Positions 48,583-58,339 of a DNA stretch of 64,000 bases are shown here, piece after piece. The translations under genes and the position numbers were made by a program. The notes below the pieces were generated by a model. The model saw only the letters and a list, made by a program, of their open reading frames with translations. It was not told the DNA's origin and ran no database searches. Source of the DNA: CAVOGJ01 sp963700865 (GTDB lineage Bacteria; Planctomycetota; Planctomycetia; Pirellulales; Pirellulaceae); NCBI GenBank assembly GCA_963700865.1, contig CAVOZC010000018.1, positions 1,240,001-1,304,000 on the forward strand, read 5' to 3'. Every line of letters starts with the position of its first letter. The stretch's first letter is position 1.

Positions 48583-50216
48583 TCAGCGGGGGCGGCGGCG
48601 TTCACGCAAGGCGTCACAAACCCGCCAAGTGGCCAAAACCACCAGCCATACCCCCGAGGGTTCAGGCACGGCAAGCGGTGCGACCGGCGTGAACTTGTGC
48701 ACGTTCCACCTGTTAAAATCGGACGCATCGACGACGCCATCCCCGTTAAAATCGCCACGATCCCAATCGGTGGTACTGGTAAATCTGTGCGTATTCCAGC
48801 GATTAAAGTCACTGAGGTCCACGAAACCATCGAGATTCGCGTCGCCTGCCAAATAGGGCGTCGATAAACCATTCGACCAGGCAGCCTCGGCGAGCCAGCG
48901 GTCGAGGTCGGCTTGGTCAAGGATGCCGTCTCCGTTCAAATCGAAGATTGCCGCGGGGCCCTCCACGACCACTCCCGAGGCGATCGGACCGGCCGCCAAG
49001 AGCTGGTTCAAATCATCCAGTCCGCAATATCCGTCGTCGTTAAAATCACAGGGAATCACAAATGGGTCCGAAAAAGCCGGATTGGTCAAGAACTGATCGT
49101 CGGTCAATGATCGCAGGAAAGCCACTAGCGCGTCCTGTTCCGCGATGGAAAAATGAAGGCGGATCGGCTGATTTCCACTGGTGTTGTCACGCAGTCGGAA
49201 GTCCAGATCGGGATTGTCCTGAATGCCCGAGTTGTAAAAAGCAACCACCTCCTCCAAGGTCGAGAATCGTCCATCGTGCATGTAAAAGTCTCGTGCCGCC
49301 ACATTCCGTAGCGAGGGGGATTTGAACCGGCCGCCGCCCGCCCCATCGTCTTGCGAGAGCATGTCGAGGCCCGTGTTGTGTGCCTCGCTGGCGATTTGTC
49401 CATTTGTCGAGTGGCAAAACGAGCAGCGCCCCTCACCATGAAACAGGTTCCTGCCCAATTGCTCCTGGGCAGTCAAGACGGCCGCAAAGTTGTGCCTCCG
49501 TCGGGAGAGAAGGCCCTATCGAATTTCGACTGGTAGGAGACCAGTGAGCGCACAAACTGCGCCAGCGATTGGGCGATCCGTTCCGTCGTCACTTGCGGAG
49601 TTCCAAATGCCTGTTTGAACAGGTCCGCGTAGAAGGGCGTGGCGGCTAATTTTCCCGTGAGCGACGCGAGATTCATGCCCAGTTCCGTGGGGTCCTCAAT
49701 GGGCATCAATACCTGCTGCTCCAAAGAATCCGCCCGCTCATCCCGCAGAAACTTGCCGTTCTCGTAAAAGCGGGCGTTCGTCAGGCCCATCGAGTGTCGA
49801 GTTGACAAGTCGCCATCGGCTCCGCTGCTGAAACGGCTGGAATCGGCGAATCCCTTGTCCTGGTGGTGGCAAGACGCACAGGAGAGCGTGTTGTTGTGGG
49901 ACAGTCGCTTGTCATAAAACAACACGCGTCCCAGGGTGGCTCCGGCGTTGCTGATCGGGTTATCACTCGGTGTGTTGTCGGCACCGGTCAACGTTCCGAA
50001 GCGCCCATTCCCAAAATGGGCCGGCAACTGCTCCACCGCATAACCGACATAATCATACGGTTGACTGGGCAGCAACCGGGGTTGCCCGACCGACTGGGCC
50101 AGCACGTGGGACGAGCCGACGATCCAGCCGCCAATCGCCAGCAGGAGAGACCAGCGGCAGGAGCCCGGTGTCAGCAAGGGCCACCATCCGTCGCTGGGCG
50201 GTCGTTTGTCGCGCAC
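48583..50216 (-). CDS. Di-haem cytochrome c peroxidase-like protein with dockerin tail (frameshifted)
   Basis: Signal-like start (WSLLLAIGGWIVGSSHVLAQ), then haem site 1 LSCASCHHQDKGFAD in frame 50216-49473 and haem site 2 GRCSFCHSTNGQI in frame 49476-48583. The frames join around FSPDGGTNFAAVLTAQEQL if one base is missing near 49489-49496; total about 544 aa. These MauG/CcpA-type enzymes reduce hydrogen peroxide or do related oxidations outside the cytoplasm. Unusually, the C-terminus adds dockerin loops (GDANLDGFVDLSDF, GDFNGDGVVDASDF) and a PEP-CTERM-like end (VPEPSGVWLVVLATWRVC). Confidence 0.82.
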
Positions 50217-50381
50217 TGCGGAACCTCATGACAAAAACGGGAACGAATGCAGGCCGGAATCGCGGCACATTAGGGAGGGGAGCTGGTCGCTCCCGCGCTC
50301 ATTCCAGCATAACTGGCACTGAGCCGAGCGTCGAACAAAATCGGTCCGGCGGCCGACCCGCCAAACGCCGATGGGAGGAGT

Positions 50382-50421
50382 GCAAAAACGAAAAAAGCGT
50401 TGGTCCCGAGGGACCAACGCT
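50382..50421 (-). terminator. Rho-independent terminator for the PEP-CTERM gene
   Basis: On the minus strand the 11-bp perfect stem AGCGTTGGTCC / GGACCAACGCT is followed by TTTTTTCGTTTTT. It is 45 bp beyond the stop of the minus-strand gene at 50467. Confidence 0.8.
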
Positions 50422-50466
50422 GATTTCTTTTCGGAGGCAAGCAAGCAAGCAGTTCTTTGGGGCCGC

Positions 50467-51225
50467 TTAACGCTTCTTGCGTCGGAAGAATCCGAGCAGG
50501 AAGGTAAAGCCGATTCCCAAAATTGCTCCGCTTGCCGGCTCCGGCACGACATTCGCGTCGAATGTCAACCACTCGCGAGTCAGGTCGGAGTTGGGGGATG
50601 GATTCAAACTGCTCCAACCCACCACGACCGACGAAACTCCGCTTGGCAAACTGATTCCCCACGAATCGACGGTGTTCAGAATCTGATTACTCGAAAACAC
50701 GACTGTCGTTCCGGAGGAAAATGTCGAACCACTGCTCAGCCCGGCGAGCTGATTGTCAGGATCCGTCACCGTGGCCATCCCGCCTCCGGCCCAGCTCACG
50801 GAAAATTGAGCTGTTTCGAAGTTGCCACCGTTCCAGGTCCCGGGCGTTCCGAAATAAGGGCTCTGCGCCAACGATATGTTGACAACGTCACTTGGATCCA
50901 CGGTGCTCACGATGAAGGCAATCGTATTGACGTCTTCCGAGCCGTTCACATCGTTAATAAAAGTGTACTGCAGGCCTTTCGTTCCACCCGTTAACGCGTA
51001 GTTCGAAAAATCCGTGCCGCTGACCGACGTCTGCAATGACCAATTGGCAACCATGGTGCCGCTGGAATTGATGAGCCGGCCTACCGCATAGTTATCTACT
51101 TCAGGTCCCCGGACGATATCCACCACGGTCGTCGTGTCGGAGGCGAAAACCGCTCCAGCCAAGGAAACGACCAGGAACAGAACCAGCCCGCGGGCACCCA
51201 AAGTGAGATGTGTTGTGGAATGCAT
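50467..51225 (-). CDS. PEP-CTERM sorted exported protein
   Basis: 252 aa from ATG 51225, with GGAGG seven bases upstream. Signal peptide GLVLFLVVSLAGAVFA; mature part is Ser/Thr/Gly/Asn-rich and beta-structured (for example SGTTVVFSSNQILNTVDSWG), typical of surface proteins. The end VVPEPASGAILGIGFTFLLG followed by FFRRKKR is a classic PEP-CTERM tail: PEP motif, transmembrane helix and basic cluster. Function unknown. A clear terminator follows at 50382-50421, so it is probably monocistronic. Confidence 0.8.
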   Translation of the reverse strand: MHSTTHLTLGARGLVLFLVVSLAGAVFASDTTTVVDIVRGPEVDNYAVGRLINSSGTMVANWSLQTSVSGTDFSNYALTGGTKGLQYTFINDVNGSEDVNTIAFIVSTVDPSDVVNISLAQSPYFGTPGTWNGGNFETAQFSVSWAGGGMATVTDPDNQLAGLSSGSTFSSGTTVVFSSNQILNTVDSWGISLPSGVSSVVVGWSSLNPSPNSDLTREWLTFDANVVPEPASGAILGIGFTFLLGFFRRKKR

Positions 51226-51907
51226 TAATCTACCTCCGAAAAAGAAAAGAACAGCTTGCTTGACCAAAAACAAAACCACCCGCTTGCAGGGGTGATTGAT
51301 TCAAATCAAAACAGGCTCTCGTCGGAGGTGACCACCAAGGGACCCATTGGCCTGGGTGCATGAACGCCCCCAGGGGAGGCCGACACCATGGACAAAGGAT
51401 CAGACGCCGTTTACGACACGCGAGGAAACGTCGCAGCCGAGAGGCTGCAAATCCGAGGGCGTGCGAGATAGGATCTTGAGGTGGCTAAAAGCACCGTCGA
51501 GAACCTGTTCGCATTAGCACAATGAAGCGGTTTTTCAACCGAACCCTCTGATTTCAGAATGTTGGGCGGGATGCCAGTCATCCAACCCACCAACTTCCCC
51601 CATACTACTAAGGTGCTACCCTTTCCGCAAGCACTTTTCTTTCCGTGGGGGCAAAAAAACAAAAATAATTGCAAGTCTTTTTCTCATAGCAGGTTACGCG
51701 CGCTGCTCGCGGTTACAGGTCGCGCATTTCTGGTCAGCCGTCAAAAAAAATCTCCCTGGCCAGGTGTCGCGAGGGCGCGGCGGGCGGGCCCGCCGACGAT
51801 CTCTCACGGTTGGGGCCGCGCGTCGAATGGGTTCGGTTGCCAAGGACGGTTTCATCGTGTCAATTGGGCGTCGAACACGCGCCCCTTCGCCGACAAGGAA
51901 CTGCGGA
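51226..51907. other. Intergenic region before panB, no gene seen
   Basis: Divergent gap between the PEP-CTERM gene and panB. It is less GC-rich than its flanks, with A- and T-rich tracts near 51650-51690 (GGGGCAAAAAAACAAAAATA). Short open frames have no domain. It is probably a promoter region for both neighbours, but no specific -35/-10 pair is convincing. Confidence 0.45.
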
Positions 51908-52711
51908 ATGCCAGCGGAAAAACCCCAGCGAGTCACCGTGCCCGTCTTTCGCAAGATGAAGGCAGACGGGCGGAAGATCAGCATGCTGACCGCCTACGAC
52001 TATCCCCTGGCCTCCTTGCTCGACGAAGCGGGGGTCGACGCGATCCTCGTTGGTGACAGCATGTCGATGGTGGTGCAGGGGCATGAAAACACGCTGCCGG
52101 TCACGCTGGAGGAGATGATCTACCACGCCGAGATGGTGGGACGGGCCGTTTCCCGGGCGCTGGTCGTCGTCGACATGCCGTTTCCTAGCTACCACCTGGG
52201 CGTCCATCGGGCGATTGAAAATGCGGGGAACATCCTCAAGAAAACCCGCTGCCAGGCCGTCAAGCTCGAAGGCGGAGCGGATCAGGCGGGCGTGATCGCG
52301 GGACTGGTGGGAGCCGGGATTCCGGTCATGGCCCACGTCGGGCTGCGGCCGCAGAACGTGCACCAACTCGGCGGTTATCGCGTGCAACGGGACGAAGAGC
52401 TACTGATCCGGGATGCGGAGGCGGCTCAGAACGCGGGGGCCTTTGCCATTGTCCTCGAGTGCATTCCCAGCCAGATCGCGGCCGCGCTGACGCGACGGCT
52501 GGAAATCCCCACCATCGGGATCGGGGCGGGGCCGGATTGTGACGGCCAGGTGCTGGTGATTCACGATCTTCTGGGCATCAGCAGCGGCTATGTCCCCAGG
52601 CACGTCAAGCCGTTCGCCGACCTGCGGTCGGTCATCGTCGGGGCGGTCGCGGATTACTGTCGCGAGGTCAAATCGGGGACCTTTCCAGGCAGCGAAAACG
52701 CCTTTCAGTAG
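51908..52711 (+). CDS. panB: 3-methyl-2-oxobutanoate hydroxymethyltransferase
   Basis: 267 aa. ATG 51908 is chosen: the family starts near here (VTVPVFRKMKADGRKISMLT) and the longer frame is Arg-rich. PanB uses methylenetetrahydrofolate to make ketopantoate, the first committed step of pantothenate/CoA synthesis. Motifs: LTAYDYPLASLLDEAGVD, VGDSMSMVVQGHENTLPVT, MPFPSYHLG, KLEGGADQAGVIAGL, AHVGLRPQNVHQLGGYRVQ and IGIGAGPDCDGQVLVIHDLL, all intact. It lies upstream of the ribosomal cluster on the same strand. Confidence 0.93.
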   Translation: MPAEKPQRVTVPVFRKMKADGRKISMLTAYDYPLASLLDEAGVDAILVGDSMSMVVQGHENTLPVTLEEMIYHAEMVGRAVSRALVVVDMPFPSYHLGVHRAIENAGNILKKTRCQAVKLEGGADQAGVIAGLVGAGIPVMAHVGLRPQNVHQLGGYRVQRDEELLIRDAEAAQNAGAFAIVLECIPSQIAAALTRRLEIPTIGIGAGPDCDGQVLVIHDLLGISSGYVPRHVKPFADLRSVIVGAVADYCREVKSGTFPGSENAFQ

Positions 52712-53024
52712 GGCCCGCCCGCGCGGGTGGCGGGCCGGGAGGCAAGGCTTGGCCGGCCGCGGTCGGGACGTGCCTTGGGCGTTGGCGACGAGCCGGAAAT
52801 TTTTCGCGGCGAAAAGCGGCGACCCCAGGTTGACGGCCGGCGGACATCTCCATACGATCGGGGATTCCCCATGGGCCGCTGGGATGAAATGACGGCCAAG
52901 CGGTCCCGCAGCGGAGCTGCTCGGCCATTGTCGACAGTACAGGTTGCGATTCCACGCCGCGTTGTTCCGCGGCTCTCCGGTGGTCATTCATCCAGCATTT
53001 TATCTAGCAGAGTAGGTAACGGCC
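52712..53024 (+). other. Leader region upstream of the S10 cluster
   Basis: 313 bp without a supported gene. It probably contains the promoter of the rpsJ-secY unit, but no confident -35/-10 or attenuator was recognised. Confidence 0.45.
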
Positions 53025-53351
53025 GTGGCAGGTCCCCCGCAGGAAATTATTCGCATTCGCATGGAGGCGTACGACCACGCCATCCTGGATCAGAGTGCTC
53101 AAGAGATTGTCGATACGGCGAAGCGAACCAATTCCGAGGTGCATGGGCCGATTCCGTTGCCCACGCGGATCGAGCGCTATACGGTGCTGTCCAGTCCCTT
53201 TATCGACAAGAAGGCTCGGCAGCAATTCGAGATTCGAACGCATAAGCGGGTGATTGACATTGTGCAGGCAACGGCGAAGACAATCGAAGCGTTGAACAAG
53301 CTGAGTTTGCCGGCCGGCGTGGATATCAAGATCAAGGCATCCGCGAGGTAG
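53025..53351 (+). CDS. rpsJ: 30S ribosomal protein S10
   Basis: 108 aa from a GTG at 53025. S10 blocks are intact: IIRIRMEAYDHAILDQSAQE, HGPIPLPTRIERYTVLSSPF, RTHKRVIDIV and GVDIKIKA. First gene of the S10-spc cluster. A 237-bp gap separates it from the rplC start, longer than elsewhere in the cluster. Confidence 0.97.
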   Translation: MAGPPQEIIRIRMEAYDHAILDQSAQEIVDTAKRTNSEVHGPIPLPTRIERYTVLSSPFIDKKARQQFEIRTHKRVIDIVQATAKTIEALNKLSLPAGVDIKIKASAR

Positions 53352-53588
53352 TGGCTTATCGGGGCGGGGTTCATCTGGGTGAAGTTCGCTGCGCGCGATG
53401 CGCGAGGCGGCGAAGCGGTCAACGGTTTTTGTGTTCCGGCATGTTGAGGGTTGCGGTTTTGGCGAGGTGACTTTCGGTCGGGCACTTGTACATAACTCGG
53501 TGGTAAATTCATTGATTGGACGCTGGGCGGGTAACGGCTTCGGGTGAAGCAAGGTCCCGCAGGCAAGTCAGTTAGCAAGGCATCGGAC

Positions 53589-54277
53589 ATGGCTACAGGG
53601 ATACTCGGCCGCAAGGTCGGGATGACTCAGGTTTACGACGAGCAGGGGCAGGCGGTCTCGGTAACCGTCATTGAGGCCGGTCCTTGCAGTGTCTTGCAGC
53701 TGCGAACGCTCGACCGCGATGGCTACGAGGCCGTCCAGCTCGGGTTTCTCGATAAGCCACGGCGGTTGGCGGCTCGCAGTGAACGTGGGCATGTTGCCAA
53801 GATCTCGAGCAAGCGATCGCGTGCTCGTGCCGAAGCCGGGTTGGAGCCGCTGGCCAAGCCCGATTGCGAGCCCAAGCGGTTCATTCGCGAATTGCGCGGC
53901 AGCACCGACGGTTATGAGTTGGGCCAGGACGATTGATGTCGAGTGCCCTGGAGTCGGTGGCGGCGGTCGATGTGGTTGGCACCAGCAAGGGCCGCGGATT
54001 CTCAGGGGTGATGAAGCGTCATAATTTCTCCGGCCAGCGGGCGACTCACGGCGTGAAGAAAGTGCATCGTCACGCCGGTGGTACCGGCTGCAGTGCTTAT
54101 CCCAGCCGCGTGTTTAAGGGGAAGCGGATGGCGGGGCAGTACGGGAACGCGAAAACGACCAGCCGCAATCTGAAGGTGGTGCGGGTCGACGCGGATAACA
54201 ATTTGCTGCTTGTTCACGGTGCCGTGCCTGGTCCCAATGGCGGTTATGTGGTGATTCAGGCGACCAATACGATGTAG
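53589..54277 (+). CDS. rplC: 50S ribosomal protein L3 (frameshifted)
   Basis: N-terminal frame starts MATGILGRKVGMTQVYDE (ATG 53589) and runs to 53936; C-terminal frame 53933-54277 has VDVVGTSKGRGFSGVMKRH and GSYGNAKTTSRNL-like text (GQYGNAKTTSRNLKVVRVD). One base missing near 53924-53935 joins them into about 229 aa. L3 is essential and binds near the peptidyl transferase centre, so a true knockout is implausible; a sequence error is the likely cause. Confidence 0.93.
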
Positions 54278-54350
54278 GTTGCATGGCCGATCCTTTGCCG
54301 GGTCGGCCGTTTTTGATTCGGTTCGGTCAAGGTGTAAGCAGGTGTAGCGC

Positions 54351-55014
54351 ATGGCAAGCTTGAAAGTTTACGATCGCTCGGGCAGCCGAGGTGGGTACTT
54401 ACGAGATCGAGCCCACGGATATTGCGGCGCGGATCAACAAGCAGTTGCTGCACGATGCGGTGGTCATGTACCAGGCGAATCAGCGGCAAGGCTCTGCAAA
54501 GACGAAATCGCGAGCTGAGGTGTCGGGGTCGACCAAGAAGATGTATCGGCAGAAGGGGACGGGTAACGCGCGTGCGGGTTCGAAGCGAAGTGGCGTTCGT
54601 CGCGGCGGTGGGCACATCTTCGCTCATCGTCCACGCGACTATTCGTACCGCTTGCCGCGAAAGGCCGTGCAGTTGGCCACGCGGATGGCAATTGCCTCCA
54701 AGATCGCCGACGAGCAGATGGTGGTGCTGGATGACCTGGCGTTTGCTCAGCCGGCCACTCGTGAGATGGCCGGCGTGCTCAAATCCTTGGGGATTGCCGG
54801 CAAGAGCGCTTTGGTCACCACGGCCCTGCATGATGTCAATGTATACAAGAGTGCCCGCAATATTCGCGGTGTCGAGACGACGCCGGTCTGCGGGTTGAAC
54901 GCCCTGGCGGTGTTGCGTCCGGAGGTGATGGTGGTGACCAAGGCCGCACTCGATGCGATTAAGGAGTCCGCCCAGGGCAAACCGTCGCGTGCTGACAAGG
55001 CGGCAGTCGAATAG
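54351..55014 (+). CDS. rplD: 50S ribosomal protein L4 (frameshifted near N-terminus)
   Basis: Correct start is ATG 54351 (MASLKVYDRSGS), but the rest (EVGTYEIEPTDIAARINKQL) is in the next frame. One surplus C near 54384-54388 explains it; the product is 220 aa. L4 landmarks GSTKKMYRQKGTGNARAGSK and VRRGGGHIFAHRPRDYSYRL are intact. L4 lines the exit tunnel and in other bacteria represses its own operon; no leader structure is shown here. Confidence 0.93.
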
Positions 55015-55092
55015 GTCGAGCGAAACGAATGGTCGGTGCGGGCCAGCCCTGCGGGCGGCGAGCCAGTCGACGACGATGAGGAGCGTTGAGTG

Positions 55093-55430
55093 ATGACAGT
55101 CATTGTGAAAACAAAAAGCCGCGGCCCCGCTGCGCCCGGAAGGGTCCGAAGCTCGAGTCGCATCAGGTCGTTTTGCGGCCGTTGGTCACCGAGAAGGGGA
55201 TGCACCGCTCGACGCGTGACAATCAATATGCCTTTGAGGTCAACGCATTGTCGAATAAGGCGGATGTGAAGGAAGCCGTGGAGGACTTGTTTGACGTGAA
55301 GGTCCTGAAGGTCCGGACGCAGAGTCGCCACGGGAAGCCGCGTCGGCACAAGTTCCGGTACGGTTCCACGAAGTCCTGGAAGAAGGCCATTGTGACGCTC
55401 TCGCCGGAGCATCGGATCGACTTCTTCTAA
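55093..55430 (+). CDS. rplW: 50S ribosomal protein L23 (frameshifted near N-terminus)
   Basis: ATG 55093 gives MTVIVKTKSRGPAA; the sequence then continues as ARKGPKLESHQVVLRPLVTE in another frame. One G missing near 55132-55137 joins them, giving 112 aa. The remainder (NALSNKADVKEAVEDLFDVK, HGKPRRHKFRYGSTKSWKKA) is typical L23. A TTG at 55086 could start the second frame alone but would give an odd N-terminus. Confidence 0.92.
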
Positions 55431-55469
55431 GCCGCGACTTAAAGAAAGCACAGCGCGTAGAGTTCAATC

Positions 55470-56324
55470 ATGGGTATTCGAAAATACAATCCGACGTCGC
55501 CCGGTCGACGCAATGCCACGGTCAGTGACTTTAAGGACCTGACCAAGGGGGTAAAGCCGGCCAAGCGACTGTTGAAGCCGGTCAAGAAGACGGGCGGGCG
55601 GAACAACCAGGGTAAGATCACGGCTCGACACCGGGGTGGCGGGCATAAGCGTCGGTTTCGGCTGATTGATTTCCTCCGCAACAAGGATGGAGTGCCGGCC
55701 AAGGTGGCCACGGTGGAGTACGACCCAAACCGCACGGCTCGGATCGCGCTGCTGCACTACGTGGACGGGGAGAAAAGGTACATCCTGGCTCCCGACGGCC
55801 TGGTGGTCGGCAAGATGGTGGAAAGCGGTCCCGACTCGCCTCCCAACGTGGGCAATTGTCTGCCGTTGAAGAATATCCCGCTGGGGACCGCGGTGCACAA
55901 CATCGAGCTGCAGCCTGGACAGGGGGCAAGTCTTTGTCGGAGCGCAGGCACGGGTGCCACGTTGATGGCGAAGGAGTCCGGTTGGGCTCAGATTTCACTT
56001 CCTAGCGGAGAAATCCGACGGGTGCCTTCCACGTGTCGGGCGACAATCGGGAAGGTTGGCAATTCGGACCACATGGGGATTCGGCTCGGCAAGGCGGGTC
56101 GCAAGCGCTGGCTGGGGCGACGTCCCCACGTGCGAGGAACCGCCATGAATCCGATCGACCACCCTCACGGTGGCGGCGAAGGTCGCACCAAGGGTGGGCG
56201 GCATCCGGTCAGTCCGGAGGGGAAGCCCGCCAAGGGGGGTGGAACGCGGAGTCGCCGCAAGCCATCGAATGCGGCCATTGTGCGGCGACGTCGGTCCCGC
56301 CGGTACGGGCAATTGAAGAAATAG
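55470..56324 (+). CDS. rplB: 50S ribosomal protein L2
   Basis: 284 aa, intact, ATG 55470. Conserved blocks are GRNNQGKITARHRGGGHKRR, the catalytic-centre loop MNPIDHPHGGGEGRTKGGRH and RKPSNAAIVRRRRSRR. L2 helps join the subunits and shape the peptidyl transferase centre. Length is close to the family norm. Confidence 0.97.
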   Translation: MGIRKYNPTSPGRRNATVSDFKDLTKGVKPAKRLLKPVKKTGGRNNQGKITARHRGGGHKRRFRLIDFLRNKDGVPAKVATVEYDPNRTARIALLHYVDGEKRYILAPDGLVVGKMVESGPDSPPNVGNCLPLKNIPLGTAVHNIELQPGQGASLCRSAGTGATLMAKESGWAQISLPSGEIRRVPSTCRATIGKVGNSDHMGIRLGKAGRKRWLGRRPHVRGTAMNPIDHPHGGGEGRTKGGRHPVSPEGKPAKGGGTRSRRKPSNAAIVRRRRSRRYGQLKK

Positions 56325-56437
56325 TGGCGAGGGGTGCGGTCAGCAGGCCGCGGATGCAGGTTGGCGGACACAAATCACCGGGCGGCGCGGCGATTCATAC
56401 AAATCAATAGCCAGAGTTATCTAGTAGAAGCAAAATC

Positions 56438-56707
56438 ATGAGCCGATCGTTGAAGAAGGGACCGTTTGTTGACCCCAAGGTCTACCAGAAGGTGGTCCAG
56501 CAACAGGAAGGTGGCAAGGTCGAGCCGATCAAGACGTGGGCGCGTGCCTGCACGATCGTGCCCGAATTCGTGGGCGTGACCTTCATGGTGCACAACGGGA
56601 AAAACCATATGAAGGTCCTCGTGACCGAAGACATGGTGGGACACAAGCTGGGCGAATTCGCTCCGACGCGAACGTTCCGCGGCCACGGCGGCAAGGGAAA
56701 GCGTTAA
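56438..56707 (+). CDS. rpsS: 30S ribosomal protein S19
   Basis: 89 aa, intact. MSRSLKKGPFVDPKVYQKV and MVGHKLGEFAPTRTFRGH are diagnostic. S19 sits in the head of the 30S subunit with S13. Confidence 0.97.
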   Translation: MSRSLKKGPFVDPKVYQKVVQQQEGGKVEPIKTWARACTIVPEFVGVTFMVHNGKNHMKVLVTEDMVGHKLGEFAPTRTFRGHGGKGKR

Positions 56708-56770
56708 TCGGGACGATTTCGTTCACGACTGGTTTGGTAACGACTTGTTCAGTTGAAAAGAGTGTTGGTC

Positions 56771-57127
56771 ATGGCCTACCGAGCATCGCATCGCTACGCT
56801 CGCATCAGTCCTCGCAAGGTCCGTCCGCTGGCGGATATGGTGCGGGGCAAGTTTGCGGACGAGGCGTTAGATATCCTTCGTTACCAGCCGCATCGCGGAG
56901 CCCGGCTGCTTGAGAAGGTAATTTTGAGCGCCCTGGGAAATGCCTCGGACCCGAATAATCCGGCCAGTCGTGGCCGCTCGATTAACGTCGACAGCCTGGT
57001 GGTAAGCTCGGCGACGGTCGATGGCGGTCCGATGTTCAAGCGGATTCGGCCTCGAGCCCGCGGCATGGCGTTTGTCATTAAGAAGCGGATGTCGCACATC
57101 AATGTGACCTTGGAAGAGCTGACGTAA
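56771..57127 (+). CDS. rplV: 50S ribosomal protein L22
   Basis: 118 aa from ATG 56771; a TTG at 56753 would add six residues. MAYRASHRYARISPRKVRPL matches the L22 start, and IRPRARGMAFVIKKRMSHIN the tunnel-lining end. Intact. Confidence 0.95.
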   Translation: MAYRASHRYARISPRKVRPLADMVRGKFADEALDILRYQPHRGARLLEKVILSALGNASDPNNPASRGRSINVDSLVVSSATVDGGPMFKRIRPRARGMAFVIKKRMSHINVTLEELT

Positions 57128-57173
57128 CGGAATCCCTACGGGACAAGCATCGGAACCACGGGCGAGAGAGATT

Positions 57174-57887
57174 ATGGGTCAAAAAGTCAATCCAATTGGT
57201 TTTCGCGTCGGCGTGATGGAGGGCTGGAAGAGCCGCTGGTATGCCTCGAAGCAAGACTATGCCTTGCTGCTGATTGAGGATCATAAGGTGCGGCATTTCA
57301 TCAAGAATCACCCCAAGCAGTCACAATACAAGCACGCGGGGATCAATAAGGTCGAGATCGAGCGGACTCGGGATGACGTAAAGATCGTGCTGCATGCGGC
57401 CCGGCCCGGATTGCTGATTGGCAAGAAAGGCCAGGATATCGAGATCCTGCAGAATGAGCTGCAGGATTTGATCGGCCGTCGTGTCAACCTGAAGATTCAG
57501 GAGATTGGCCGGCCGGAATTGCAGGCGCAGATTGTGGCGGAGGATGTGGCCGAGCAGCTGGCGAAGCGGGCCAGCTTCCGGCGGACGATGAAGCGCTCGA
57601 TGGAAGCCACCATGGAGGCGGGAGCCAAGGGGATCAAGATTCAATTGGCGGGCCGTTTGGGTGGAGCCGAAATGGCGCGGCGTGAGAAGCAGATTTCGGG
57701 GTCAATCCCGCTGAGTACCCTGCGGGCGAAAATCGACTACGGCTTTACCGAGGCGAAGACCGCGCAAGGGCATATCGGCGTTCAAGTCTGGATCAATCAA
57801 GGTATGTACGAGGGGAGTGGCACCGATGGCGATGATGCCGAAGCGGGTCAAGCACCGAAAAAGCCAAAGAGGACGTATAAAAGGTAA
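57174..57887 (+). CDS. rpsC: 30S ribosomal protein S3
   Basis: 237 aa. MGQKVNPIGFRVGVMEGWKS, the KH domain loop VLHAARPGLLIGKKGQDIEI and LSTLRAKIDYGFTEAKTAQG are all typical. The last 20 residues (GQAPKKPKRTYKR) are read from DNA that also encodes the L16 N-terminus in another frame, a 62-bp overlap. Confidence 0.96.
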   Translation: MGQKVNPIGFRVGVMEGWKSRWYASKQDYALLLIEDHKVRHFIKNHPKQSQYKHAGINKVEIERTRDDVKIVLHAARPGLLIGKKGQDIEILQNELQDLIGRRVNLKIQEIGRPELQAQIVAEDVAEQLAKRASFRRTMKRSMEATMEAGAKGIKIQLAGRLGGAEMARREKQISGSIPLSTLRAKIDYGFTEAKTAQGHIGVQVWINQGMYEGSGTDGDDAEAGQAPKKPKRTYKR

Positions 57888-58245
57888 CGCGACTCGAGGG
57901 AATCGCGTGGTCTTTGGCGATTTTGGCCTGCAGGCGATGGAAGGGGGCTGGATCAAGGCTGCCACCATCGAGGCAGGGCGTATCGCGGCGCAGCAGTACG
58001 TGCGCGGCGAGGGGCGGTTGTATGTGCGGCTGTTTCCTCACAAGTCGGTGACGAGCACGCCGCTCGAAACACGGATGGGGAAGGGGAAGGGCGAGCCCGA
58101 CTTTTGGGCCGCCACCGTACGTCCCGGAACGATTATGTATGAACTGTCGGGAGTCACGGAGCAGCAGGCCAAGGTCTGTTTCGCTCGTCTGGCTCACAAA
58201 ATGCCGATTCGCGTGCGGTTTGTCAGCCGCCGGATGGGCAATTGA
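57826..58245 (+). CDS. rplP: 50S ribosomal protein L16
   Basis: 139 aa from ATG 57826, with GGGGAG eight bases upstream (inside rpsC). MAMMPKRVKHRKSQRGRIKG and RLFPHKSVTSTPLETRMGKG are diagnostic. The start overlaps the end of rpsC by 62 bp, more than usual for this pair. Confidence 0.95.
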   Translation: MAMMPKRVKHRKSQRGRIKGNATRGNRVVFGDFGLQAMEGGWIKAATIEAGRIAAQQYVRGEGRLYVRLFPHKSVTSTPLETRMGKGKGEPDFWAATVRPGTIMYELSGVTEQQAKVCFARLAHKMPIRVRFVSRRMGN

Positions 58246-58339
58246 GGCGTCGACGTAAGGTGATGTTGGCACATACGGGCGGATGGCGGGCGACGGCAGC
58301 ATCCAACCCGCGGTTTTGGGAAACGAGGAAGACAGGCAG

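Noticed and set aside
47328..48920. 530-aa version of the coiled-coil protein
   Set aside because: The first 155 residues are antisense to the dockerin end of the peroxidase gene and have no coiled-coil character; ATG 48455 fits better.
51411..51674. Minus-strand 87-aa frame upstream of panB
   Set aside because: No ribosome binding site, no domain, and unusual composition; probably chance.
53924..53935. Programmed frameshift in rplC and other split genes
   Set aside because: Sites differ in sequence and direction, lack a shared slippery heptamer or downstream structure, and are spread over unrelated genes; sequence error is simpler.
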